A stretch of 11,919 bases of DNA from the NCBI GenBank assembly GCA_947463105.1, contig CANHSD010000071.1, positions 1 through 11,919 of the forward strand, given 5' to 3'. This DNA comes from Chitinophagaceae bacterium. GTDB lineage: Bacteria; Bacteroidota; Bacteroidia; Chitinophagales; Chitinophagaceae. Below, one piece after another: positions 1 to 6,801 of the stretch (the stretch's first letter is position 1; each line of letters starts with the position of its first letter). The notes beneath the pieces were generated by a model. The model searched no databases. It was not told where the DNA came from and saw only the letters and a list, made by a program, of their open reading frames with translations. A program made the translations under genes and the position numbers.

Positions 1-1229
1 ACAATATAGTGGCCTACAACAAGATCATCAACTGTGGCATCATTGGTGTATACCAAAATGGATCTACTTTTTCCGTGACAGTCAATAACCTGCAGTATTA
101 TAATAACACGGTTGTAGAAACAGTTAAGCAATATTCTCAGCCAGGTGTGATGTTTTGGATGGCAGGTACAGGAACTGCTGGAATGGTAGTTGTTAAGAAC
201 AATATTTTCTGGTTGTCCTCAGGCAACAATCTTGCAAGCAGCAAATTCAATAGCGGCCAGATGGTTCACACAAACAATATATACCGTATGGCATCCGGTT
301 CATTGGGTATCACATTAAACAGCAGCGAATTATTGAGCACCAATGCAAGCCTGTTCACAAGTGTTGCTGGAGCTCCAGCTGATTGGAACTATGTGCTTCC
401 TGCTACTTCCGCAGCGGTGAATTTCGGAACCAATGTTGGTTTGCTAAAAGACTATGCAGGAAATGCAATCAGCGGTAATCCTGATGCAGGAATGCTAGAG
501 TATGCAAGTGTTGCAGTTGTTACTCCACCAGTAGTGCCTTTGGATGCATTGGCAACAGCAGGATCAATCAACTGTAATGGTGAAACAACTGCAGTTGTGG
601 TCTCTGCAACGGGTGGAACCGCCCCTTACACAGGAACCGGTAGTTTTACCGTTGCTGCAGGGAACTACACATACTTCGTGACAGATTCCAAAGGATTGAA
701 AGATTCCGTAACTATTGCTGTAACTGAACCAACAGCGATCGCAGCCTCACTCACATCAGGCACAATCACTACCGCAGGTGGTAGCACCAGTATCACTGTC
801 AGTGCATCTGGTGGCACATCACCCTACACATACAATATCAACAATGGATTGTATCAATCTTCAAATATGTTTTCAGGTGTATTGGCGGGAACCTATACAG
901 TAAATACAAAAGATGGCAAAGGTTGTATTGCTGGCAAATCAATCACAATTGCACCTTACCAAGATCCTGTGGTAACCACCAGCGTTAAATTCAGCGCAAG
1001 TGTATACCCCAATCCAACTACTAATTTTTTCAAAGTGAGCATCTACCGCTACCACAGCAACTACCCCGTATACATCAATGTTTTCAATACAAACGGGAAC
1101 CTTGTCTACAACGTGAAAGGTGATGCCTATACTACCTATTCTTTTGGAAATAGTTTCCCTTCTGGTTACTATTATGCGAAGGTGACCATTGGAGGTACCA
1201 CTAAAACATTCAAAGTCTTGAAGCTCTGA
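1..1229 (+). CDS. Secreted beta-helix / SprB-repeat protein with T9SS type A sorting domain (5' partial)
   Basis: This is the C-terminal part of a large secreted or cell-surface protein. The frame is open to the left edge (codons from base 3), so the GTG at 9 is not a real start. Numbering from that GTG, residues 1-165 are rich in Asn, Val, Gly and short strands, with turns such as VVKNNIFW, as in right-handed parallel beta-helix (pectate-lyase-like) proteins. Residues 178-241 and 242-317 are two SprB-like repeats with the signatures GGTAPYTG and GGTSPYTYN. Residues 327-406 form a T9SS type A sorting domain containing VYPNPTTNFF and ending in KTFKVLKL. In this family the C-terminal domain directs export through the type IX system and is usually cleaved, leaving the protein on the surface or released. 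The helix could bind or cut polysaccharide, but no catalytic residues can be assigned because the N-terminal part is missing. The gene is convergent with the polysaccharide operon and separately terminated. Confidence 0.88.
   Translation, partial: NIVAYNKIINCGIIGVYQNGSTFSVTVNNLQYYNNTVVETVKQYSQPGVMFWMAGTGTAGMVVVKNNIFWLSSGNNLASSKFNSGQMVHTNNIYRMASGSLGITLNSSELLSTNASLFTSVAGAPADWNYVLPATSAAVNFGTNVGLLKDYAGNAISGNPDAGMLEYASVAVVTPPVVPLDALATAGSINCNGETTAVVVSATGGTAPYTGTGSFTVAAGNYTYFVTDSKGLKDSVTIAVTEPTAIAASLTSGTITTAGGSTSITVSASGGTSPYTYNINNGLYQSSNMFSGVLAGTYTVNTKDGKGCIAGKSITIAPYQDPVVTTSVKFSASVYPNPTTNFFKVSIYRYHSNYPVYINVFNTNGNLVYNVKGDAYTTYSFGNSFPSGYYYAKVTIGGTTKTFKVLKL
540..959 (+). repeat. Two tandem SprB-like repeats encoded within the T9SS protein
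   Basis: Two adjacent protein-level repeats (residues 178-241 and 242-317, counted from base 9) share the pattern V-V/T-V-S-A-T/S-GGT-x-PYT, then AGxYTxxxxDxKG, then a closing beta strand. The first is shorter. It lacks the stretch between PYT and the AGxY motif that in the second reads NINNGLYQSSNMFSGVL. Cysteine placement also differs: Cys189 opens the first, while Cys306 lies near the end of the second. Such repeats are common spacers in large Bacteroidota adhesins and T9SS cargo. They are diverged at the DNA level, so recent duplication is not indicated. Confidence 0.7.
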
Positions 1230-1256
1230 TCATCCAAAGCAAGTAGCACTTACACG

Positions 1257-1284
1257 AGGCCGGTTATCGAACCGGCCTTTTTTT
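1257..1284 (+). terminator. Rho-independent terminator of the T9SS gene
   Basis: A perfect 9-bp stem (AGGCCGGTT at 1257-1265 paired with AACCGGCCT at 1270-1278) closes a four-base ATCG loop. It runs into seven T residues (1278-1284), 27 bases after the stop codon. The T tract serves the + strand only. On the minus strand the same hairpin lies 7 bases past the stop codon at 1286 but is followed by CGTGTAAG, so it would be at best a weak terminator for the polysaccharide operon. Confidence 0.9.
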
Positions 1285-1285
1285 G

Positions 1286-2677
1286 CTAATAAGCATGCTT
1301 GTCTCCAGCGAATACCTTATAGAAAGTGAGAAACATAATTTTAATATCCAGCCAAATGCTCCAATGTTCTAGATACCATAAATCACTGGCCACTCTCTGT
1401 TGAATTTGAATCGGATTTGAAATTTCACCCCTCAGCCCATTTACCTGTGCCCAACCGGTAATACCTGGTTTCAACATTTGCCTGATCATATAATGATCAA
1501 CAATTTTGGAATACTCAGACGTATGCTTAAGCATGTGTGGCCTTGGACCTACCAAACTCATTTCCCCACGGAAAACATTGAAAAACTGAGGAAATTCATC
1601 AATGCTTGTTTTACGCAGAAAAGCCCCTAATCTGGTAATCCTGCTATCATGTTTGGTGGCTTGCTTTGAATCAGACTCACCGTTGACCATCATTGTTCGG
1701 AACTTATAACAAAAGAATGGGTTATCCGTTAGCCCTGTTCTCAATTGGGTGAAAAATACAGGTCCCCTTGAATCAAGAAAAATCAGTAGTGCAACCAAAG
1801 GAATCAACCATGTTAAGATGAAGATGATGACCAAGCCACTGATAAAAACATCAAACATTCTTTTCTTCATTCTGTTGCCCACATCTTCAAGTGGGTCAGC
1901 CCTCATGGATAATACGGGTAGATCCTTGATAAAGTCAATAAAGACTTCCTTGTTTACATGATTGGAGAGACTTGGTACCACTTTAAATCGCATGCATTGT
2001 TCCTCAGAATCCCTGATCAAGCGATAGATGACATTGTTTTGCTCTGGCGTGATGGTTGAAAATATTTCATGCACATTCAACTGTTTTGCAACATTTACCG
2101 CATTTTCGATACTCGCGTACACAGGATAAGTAGTCAACTCATTCATGTTTTCTTCATTTTCTACAAAACCCATCAGTTGAGTGTTCAATCCATCTTCTTC
2201 AAGGTATTTTGCCAATTTTTTAGCCGTATCATTAAAGCCAAGGATCAGCACCCTGTTGACCATATCATGTTGTTGGGAAAGGTATTTTTTGATGCCCAAA
2301 TAAAATAATCGATTGGCGGAAAAACCCAAAAGAGAAAAGAATGAAAAAAAGATCAACTGCACCGAGATCTTGTTCAGCTCAGCGGCATATAGAAGAATAA
2401 GGATGATGATAGTTAGCCAAAATAAATAGACCTGGGCTGTTTTTTGAGAAAAAGATTCAAATGCGTTTACCACTTTTTCATCATAAAGAGAGACTGCAAG
2501 ACTGAGTGCTATCCAAATAAAATTGACAAAAAAAGCAAAAGAATCGAAAAGATTATTTGTCTGGATGAATTCATGCTTCAAAAAATACAAATAAGTGATC
2601 AGCCAAGCAAAATTGATGGCTGCAAGATCCATCAAGACTAAAATTACGCTAAGCGATTTTCTGAATTCGGTGTTCAT
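1286..2677 (-). CDS. Polyprenyl-phosphate hexose-1-phosphate transferase (WcaJ/WbaP family priming enzyme)
   Basis: This inner-membrane enzyme moves a sugar 1-phosphate from a nucleotide sugar to undecaprenyl phosphate, the first step of repeat-unit assembly. At 463 aa it has the full family layout. Four N-terminal membrane segments lie at about 7-31, 45-64, 82-99 and 106-127. A Rossmann-like CoA_binding_3-type region (about 142-255) begins RVLILGFND. A fifth, probably re-entrant, hydrophobic segment (276-301, with Pro293) leads into the catalytic domain. Conserved motifs there are KRMFDVFISG (272-281), SRGPVFFTQ (303-311), YKFRTM (324-329), the catalytic Asp-Glu pair D360-E361 in TSIDEFPQ, SLVGPRPHM (374-382), and KPGITGWAQVNGLRGE (403-418). 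Whether the sugar is glucose, galactose or another cannot be read from sequence. It is the last gene of the operon, 22 bp after wecB, with no Shine-Dalgarno sequence before its ATG. Confidence 0.93.
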   Translation of the reverse strand: MNTEFRKSLSVILVLMDLAAINFAWLITYLYFLKHEFIQTNNLFDSFAFFVNFIWIALSLAVSLYDEKVVNAFESFSQKTAQVYLFWLTIIILILLYAAELNKISVQLIFFSFFSLLGFSANRLFYLGIKKYLSQQHDMVNRVLILGFNDTAKKLAKYLEEDGLNTQLMGFVENEENMNELTTYPVYASIENAVNVAKQLNVHEIFSTITPEQNNVIYRLIRDSEEQCMRFKVVPSLSNHVNKEVFIDFIKDLPVLSMRADPLEDVGNRMKKRMFDVFISGLVIIFILTWLIPLVALLIFLDSRGPVFFTQLRTGLTDNPFFCYKFRTMMVNGESDSKQATKHDSRITRLGAFLRKTSIDEFPQFFNVFRGEMSLVGPRPHMLKHTSEYSKIVDHYMIRQMLKPGITGWAQVNGLRGEISNPIQIQQRVASDLWYLEHWSIWLDIKIMFLTFYKVFAGDKHAY

Positions 2678-2699
2678 GGGATGGTTTTTTCATCAATGT

Positions 2700-3818
2700 T
2701 CAATGCACAAGAGAAGCTAAAATTGGACTTGAATAATGCTTAATCAAAACATCTACGATACGCTCTGAAGTTTTACCATCCCATAAATCTGGTATGACCC
2801 CTGTCTTCCAATTTCCAATCACAATTTTATGGATGAGCTTTGAGAGAAGGAAAAGATCATCTCCCACCAACTCATTGGTGCCATCCAAAACAGTTTCAGG
2901 CCTTTCCGTTGAATTGCGCATGGTAATGCAAGGAATATTCAATACTGTTGCTTCTTCAGTAATTCCACCCGAATCGGTGATGATGCCTCTGGCATTTTTA
3001 ATCAGGTAGATGAACTCAAGATAAGGCTGGGGTTCGAGTAAAATCAATTCATTGGGATTGAATTGCATGATGTCCAGCACTTTTCTTGTACGAGGATGAA
3101 CAGGAAAAACAATTGGAAGACTTGATCTGCTCGAGACAATTGCCGAAAGTATTCTTTGCAGTTTTACTGGATCATCAACATTTGAGGGCCTGTGAAGGGT
3201 TAACAAAAGATAGGCGCCTTTTTTCAAAGATGAAATACCAATATCTAATGGAGATTTGATCTTGTCAATATTCTGAAGCAGTGTATCAATCATGGTATTC
3301 CCAACAAAATGAATTTTAGATGAAGGAATTCCAATTTTTTTTAAATTATCGGATGCGTGTTGGGAAGTGGTAAAAAAATGGTCACATACGGAATCCGTCA
3401 AAATTCTGTTGATTTCTTCGGGCATTTGCATGTCACCAGACCTGATGCCTGCTTCAACATGTACTACATCTATTTGCATCTTCTTTGCAACAATTGTACA
3501 GGCCATTGATGAAGTGACATCTCCAACAACCAATACAAGATCAGGCTTATGTACCAATAGTTCAGCTTCAAATCCAACCATGATGGCAGCCGTCTGCTGG
3601 GCCTGTGACCCTCCGCCCGCGCCAAGGTTGTTGTCGGGTTCAGGTATTTCAAGTTGTGTAAATATGTCGCTGCTCATCCTGGCATCAAAATGCTGTCCGG
3701 TGTGAACAATGCGAAAATGGATGTTTTTACCTTGTGACTGGCTTTTATTGATGGCCTTGATGATGGGAGCAATTTTCATGAAATTAGGCCTTGCCCCTGC
3801 TACGATAGTTATCAACAT
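2700..3818 (-). CDS. wecB: UDP-N-acetylglucosamine 2-epimerase, non-hydrolysing
   Basis: This cytoplasmic enzyme interconverts UDP-GlcNAc and UDP-ManNAc by 2-epimerisation through an elimination intermediate. At 372 aa it matches the usual length. Family motifs run in order: GARPNFMK (8-15), HTGQHFD (39-45), VGDVTS (98-103), HVEAGIRSGD (120-129), PEEINR (133-138), TLHRPSNVDD (207-216), FPVHPRTRK (238-246), and TDSGGITEEA (281-290) followed by TERPETVLDGT. By alignment with the E. coli enzyme's catalytic Asp95, Glu117, Glu131 and His213, the equivalents are Asp100, Glu122, Glu134 and His209, all present, so it should be active. No UDP-ManNAc dehydrogenase (WecC) is in the window, so the fate of the product is open. 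Some members act on UDP-GlcNAc derivatives such as 2,3-diacetamido sugars, which is possible beside an oxidoreductase. It begins 24 bp after the gene upstream. Confidence 0.95.
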   Translation of the reverse strand: MLITIVAGARPNFMKIAPIIKAINKSQSQGKNIHFRIVHTGQHFDARMSSDIFTQLEIPEPDNNLGAGGGSQAQQTAAIMVGFEAELLVHKPDLVLVVGDVTSSMACTIVAKKMQIDVVHVEAGIRSGDMQMPEEINRILTDSVCDHFFTTSQHASDNLKKIGIPSSKIHFVGNTMIDTLLQNIDKIKSPLDIGISSLKKGAYLLLTLHRPSNVDDPVKLQRILSAIVSSRSSLPIVFPVHPRTRKVLDIMQFNPNELILLEPQPYLEFIYLIKNARGIITDSGGITEEATVLNIPCITMRNSTERPETVLDGTNELVGDDLFLLSKLIHKIVIGNWKTGVIPDLWDGKTSERIVDVLIKHYSSPILASLVH

Positions 3819-3842
3819 AAAATGGAATTAAAAGATGAACGT

Positions 3843-4721
3843 CTACGCTGTTTTGTAATGATATTTCTTATCGTAATGGTTGATCAAAGTAACAGTCTGA
3901 TGAATATTCTCTTTTGAGGAGGCTCCAAAGAGAATTGACTCAACATTGGGAAGGGAACAAACATACTCCAAGGCTTTTTCAGCTGAGGTGGCACCACCAG
4001 AAAAAACTTGCATGGCAATAGCCCTTACCCTGCCTGATTTTAAGGCCTGCTCATACATGCTTATACCCCCAGACATCCTAAAACCTTCGTAATTGATTGA
4101 AGAACTAACAATGGGATGGTATATCCCCTGGCTGGCAAGCATATCAACAAGCTTGGGCATGTTCATGGTTATATATCCAGGTTCTGCATTGTACTTTCTT
4201 CGTATGTACTGATCAAATGCTTTGAGCAAATCTTTCATGCCCAATCCCAGCAATAAATCTGTGATTACATTCTGCAAAAAGATGACTGGGGTCGAGATGC
4301 CCTTGAACATTTTCAATTCAGCATCAATCATCAACTCCATCATTTTTACATGGTCTTTTGAAACCATTGCATATCCTCCCTTGAAAAGCGATCCAATGAA
4401 ATTACCAGGAACATAGTGTTTGATTGTACCCATTATTCCCAATTCAGTAACGGCATTCGCATATTTATGGGCATAAGGAAGACATGGATAAATCTGAAAT
4501 TTGTCATACTTTTCAGCGTCATTTCTGATCAAATTTGCAATATTCAACATCCTGTCGTGTGTGGTACACATAAAAGTATTGCAGCCCTCTTCGATAGCAA
4601 CGTCTATGGTTTGCAAAATAGATATATCCTCCTTGAATCGCATTGATTGTTGCCTGGCCTTTTCATCAGAAACATGGTTGACCCCAAAAAATTGATTATC
4701 GCCGAACAAAATCCTGTTCAT
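3843..4721 (-). CDS. Uncharacterised polysaccharide-cluster protein, possibly aldo/keto-reductase-like TIM barrel
   Basis: The function of this 292-aa cytoplasmic protein is not known. It has no signal peptide or membrane segment. I recognise it as a conserved type found in polysaccharide loci, marked by FGDNQFFGVNH near the N-terminus (6-16), GYITMNMPKLVDML (182-195), SSSINYEGFRMSGG (206-219) and SILFGASSKENI (262-273). The C-terminal part (233-280), with AIAMQVFSGG, a helix ending LPNVESI, then FGASS, resembles the end of aldo/keto reductases, where a G-A-S-x-x-E/N motif binds the NADP phosphate. The stretch VAIEEGCNTFMCTT (41-54) aligns with the reductase segment carrying the catalytic Asp and Tyr, but neither residue is evident here. 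It may therefore be a lyase, epimerase or non-canonical reductase. Its ATG overlaps the stop codon of the oxidoreductase gene upstream (ATGA), implying translational coupling and a shared pathway. The fold assignment is inference. Confidence 0.6.
   Translation of the reverse strand: MNRILFGDNQFFGVNHVSDEKARQQSMRFKEDISILQTIDVAIEEGCNTFMCTTHDRMLNIANLIRNDAEKYDKFQIYPCLPYAHKYANAVTELGIMGTIKHYVPGNFIGSLFKGGYAMVSKDHVKMMELMIDAELKMFKGISTPVIFLQNVITDLLLGLGMKDLLKAFDQYIRRKYNAEPGYITMNMPKLVDMLASQGIYHPIVSSSINYEGFRMSGGISMYEQALKSGRVRAIAMQVFSGGATSAEKALEYVCSLPNVESILFGASSKENIHQTVTLINHYDKKYHYKTA
4718..4721 (-). other. ATGA stop-start overlap coupling two genes
   Basis: On the minus strand, ATGA contains both the start codon of the uncharacterised gene (4721-4719) and the stop codon of the oxidoreductase gene (4720-4718). 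A terminating ribosome can restart here, which tends to keep the two products in proportion. Confidence 0.85.
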
Positions 4722-5737
4722 AATTGGTTGATTTTATGGTTCTTAATTTGTTGAATGACTTTGTCCGTTTGAAGCGCTGATTCGAATGTGTTGATGGTAT
4801 TGGGCGCTTTGCCCTCCAGTACATTGATAAAGTGATCTATCTGCAAGGAATATTCTTCTCCCCTAAGATAAAAATCAACGTGAGGTGATAAAGCATTGAT
4901 ATGCCTTACATTCCAACCCTTTGCATAACCGACAATGGGTTGTGCTTCCTTGAAATAGACTTTAAGCTCAGTAGCGTCTACAGTCAGTTTACCTTTTGAT
5001 CCTAAAATAGTAATGGAAGTTGTCATCTTCCGAAATGTCTCATCACTCCAATTGACATTAATTGTGCCATGTATGCCGTTTTTTGTCTCCAACAGACAAG
5101 AAACTGCGTCTTCAACGGACGCAGAGTAAAAAGACATCAAATCTGCTCCATGAACAGCGGTGATGGGTGCGATGAGATAATTGATCAGATCAATGAGATG
5201 GGCTGCATAATCCATCAAACAACCACCCCCTTCTTCAGGTTTTGAACGCCAGGTATGCTCTTTTGTTTTGGTAACAACAGGACCATTCATGTTGCCAGAA
5301 AATAATTGCAATTTTCCAAGGCTTCCAGAATCAATGATTCTTTTGGCTTCCATGAAAGTTCCAATAAATTTATTATGGTACCCAACTTGATTATAAAGAT
5401 TTTTTTGCCTGGAAGAGTCCATCAACTTTTGTCCATTATCAGCATTCAGGCTAAATGGTTTTTCAACGAAAACATTGATGTTTCGATCCAAGAGTTTCTG
5501 AACGATGGGTTCGTGGTACTTTGTAGGAACTGAAACAAACACTGCATCAGGTTTTTTTACATTGATCATCTCCAGGTAATCGGAATAAACATCAAATGAC
5601 GTGTGTCGCTTTAAAACATCTGTTACAATTGTTGAGGTGTCGGCAACACCAATTACCTCTACATCTGGGTGTGCCCCCAGGATGGCAAGATGAGAAATGC
5701 CCATTTTACCTGCACCAATTAATCCGATTTTTTTCAT
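4718..5737 (-). CDS. Gfo/Idh/MocA family oxidoreductase (NAD(P)-dependent sugar dehydrogenase)
   Basis: This cytoplasmic dehydrogenase probably oxidises or reduces a hydroxyl or keto group of a sugar, likely nucleotide-linked. At 339 aa it has the standard two-domain form. The N-terminal Rossmann fold has the nucleotide-binding motif IGAGKMG (7-13) and the acidic end of its second strand at VADTS (31-35). SVPTKYHEP (69-77) and VEKPF (91-95) follow, with the family's conserved Lys93 in the EKP motif. The C-terminal substrate domain contains EEGGGCLMDYAAHLIDL (168-184), where His180 and Asp183 match the conserved acid/base and substrate-binding positions. The substrate cannot be deduced. A WlbA/WbpB-like role on a UDP-HexNAc is attractive because wecB is in the operon, but the other genes of that pathway are not seen. 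The start overlaps the preceding stop by ATGA. Confidence 0.9.
   Translation of the reverse strand: MKKIGLIGAGKMGISHLAILGAHPDVEVIGVADTSTIVTDVLKRHTSFDVYSDYLEMINVKKPDAVFVSVPTKYHEPIVQKLLDRNINVFVEKPFSLNADNGQKLMDSSRQKNLYNQVGYHNKFIGTFMEAKRIIDSGSLGKLQLFSGNMNGPVVTKTKEHTWRSKPEEGGGCLMDYAAHLIDLINYLIAPITAVHGADLMSFYSASVEDAVSCLLETKNGIHGTINVNWSDETFRKMTTSITILGSKGKLTVDATELKVYFKEAQPIVGYAKGWNVRHINALSPHVDFYLRGEEYSLQIDHFINVLEGKAPNTINTFESALQTDKVIQQIKNHKINQL
5734..5737 (-). other. ATGA stop-start overlap coupling two genes
   Basis: On the minus strand, ATGA holds the start of the oxidoreductase gene (5737-5735) and the stop of the DUF354 gene (5736-5734). With the identical overlap at 4718-4721 it links three consecutive genes translationally. 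Confidence 0.85.
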
Positions 5738-6771
5738 GCGGTTACTTTTTTGTTGGTTTTAATTATTGTATTGTACAATAGGTCATAAGCCAATTTCCCT
5801 TTGGCCATAAGCGTATTTTCCTGATTTGTCAAAGGCAATTGCTGCGAAAGGGAAATCACGTCTTTGGATGATATAGCATTGGCATGGAGCATGAGATTGT
5901 TTTCGATCAATACTTTGTCAACTTCAAGCAATTCACCTTGGTAGACAGAAATGGTGGGTATTCCAATCATGGCCAACTCTCTTGTCATAGATCCACCTGC
6001 ACCTATGAACAAATCACAGTCATTGGCAATTGTTTCAAATGTAATTGGCTTTTCCGCAACGGATATGTTCTTGAATGCATTGCTTAAATAGTGATGGGCT
6101 TGTTCTTGGGATCGGGGTAAAATGAAGATGTTAAAGGCTGTTGACAATTCATTGATGAGTTCGTCCAAGAAATTTTGTTTTCCATTGTAATATTGGGCTG
6201 TTGATGGCTCGGGACGGATATAAAGCTTAAGGAAAGATGGTTTGATTGAAATTTCCCTCAGTTTGTTTGACTTGGACATTCTCCAGAGATAAATACCTTC
6301 CTTAACGCCAGGGTAATAGCTGATTTTCCGACGGATGTTTGCAGCTTTGGAAAGACCAGATAAATTAAAACGTTCTGGCAACAGGATTTTTGTAGCAAAA
6401 AAGAAACTCGGAATGTTGCCCAATGCATGTTCGTTATCATTTGTATATATTGACGGAACTGAAAGCAGTTGCGCTGCCAAGGGTGAATGAAAAGAACTCT
6501 GGGAGACAGCGAGATCAATCTTCTTATCCCTCAAGTAATACCAAAGTTGAATGACTCTTATGGGATAGCCTAAAACTTTGCCAAGAATATTCTTACCATA
6601 ATGTTTCCCAACAACATGATGGGGCATGCCTTTTTGGTCCAATAAGGCAAGGGTATTGGCCAAGGGTCTTGATGTGATAATTATCTTATGCCCTTCTTGC
6701 TCCAATGCTGTTATTAATGCTTGAAACATATTGATATGAGGCGAGTTGGAAATATCAAACCATATGTTCAT
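5734..6771 (-). CDS. DUF354 family protein, GT-B-like, putative glycosyltransferase
   Basis: This 345-aa protein matches the DUF354 family, whose members resemble GT-B glycosyltransferases and UDP-GlcNAc 2-epimerases but lack a settled function. Visible signatures are the N-terminal MNIWFDISNSPHINMF (1-16), GHKIIITSR (28-36) with a glycine turn, VVGKHYGKN (53-61), YIRPEPSTAQYY (184-195) at the domain junction, LPRSQEQ (218-224), and GAGGSMTRELAMIGIPTISV (257-276) followed by YQGELLEVDK (277-286), where GT-B enzymes bind the nucleotide sugar. The frame can be extended two codons to a TTG at 6777, but the ATG at 6771 fits the family's conserved beginning better and is chosen here. No signal peptide or membrane segment is seen. 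It follows the CapK-like gene by 30 bp and is coupled to the oxidoreductase downstream. It may add an unusual sugar made by its neighbours (inference). Confidence 0.85.
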   Translation of the reverse strand: MNIWFDISNSPHINMFQALITALEQEGHKIIITSRPLANTLALLDQKGMPHHVVGKHYGKNILGKVLGYPIRVIQLWYYLRDKKIDLAVSQSSFHSPLAAQLLSVPSIYTNDNEHALGNIPSFFFATKILLPERFNLSGLSKAANIRRKISYYPGVKEGIYLWRMSKSNKLREISIKPSFLKLYIRPEPSTAQYYNGKQNFLDELINELSTAFNIFILPRSQEQAHHYLSNAFKNISVAEKPITFETIANDCDLFIGAGGSMTRELAMIGIPTISVYQGELLEVDKVLIENNLMLHANAISSKDVISLSQQLPLTNQENTLMAKGKLAYDLLYNTIIKTNKKVTA

Positions 6772-6801
6772 GAACAAGAATTTAATGGTAGAAAAATATT
6801 T

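Noticed and set aside
9..11. GTG at 9 as the start of the T9SS-sorted protein
   Set aside because: The frame is open to the left edge, the codon falls within beta-helix sequence, and there is no signal peptide after it.
3367..3705. 112-codon open frame on the + strand opposite wecB
   Set aside because: It lies wholly inside wecB, whose protein is conserved throughout. The translation has low-complexity Ser/Thr/Cys content and no recognisable motif, so it is a chance antisense frame.
6772..6777. TTG at 6777 as start of the DUF354 gene
   Set aside because: It adds only two residues before the ATG at 6771, where the family-typical N-terminus begins.
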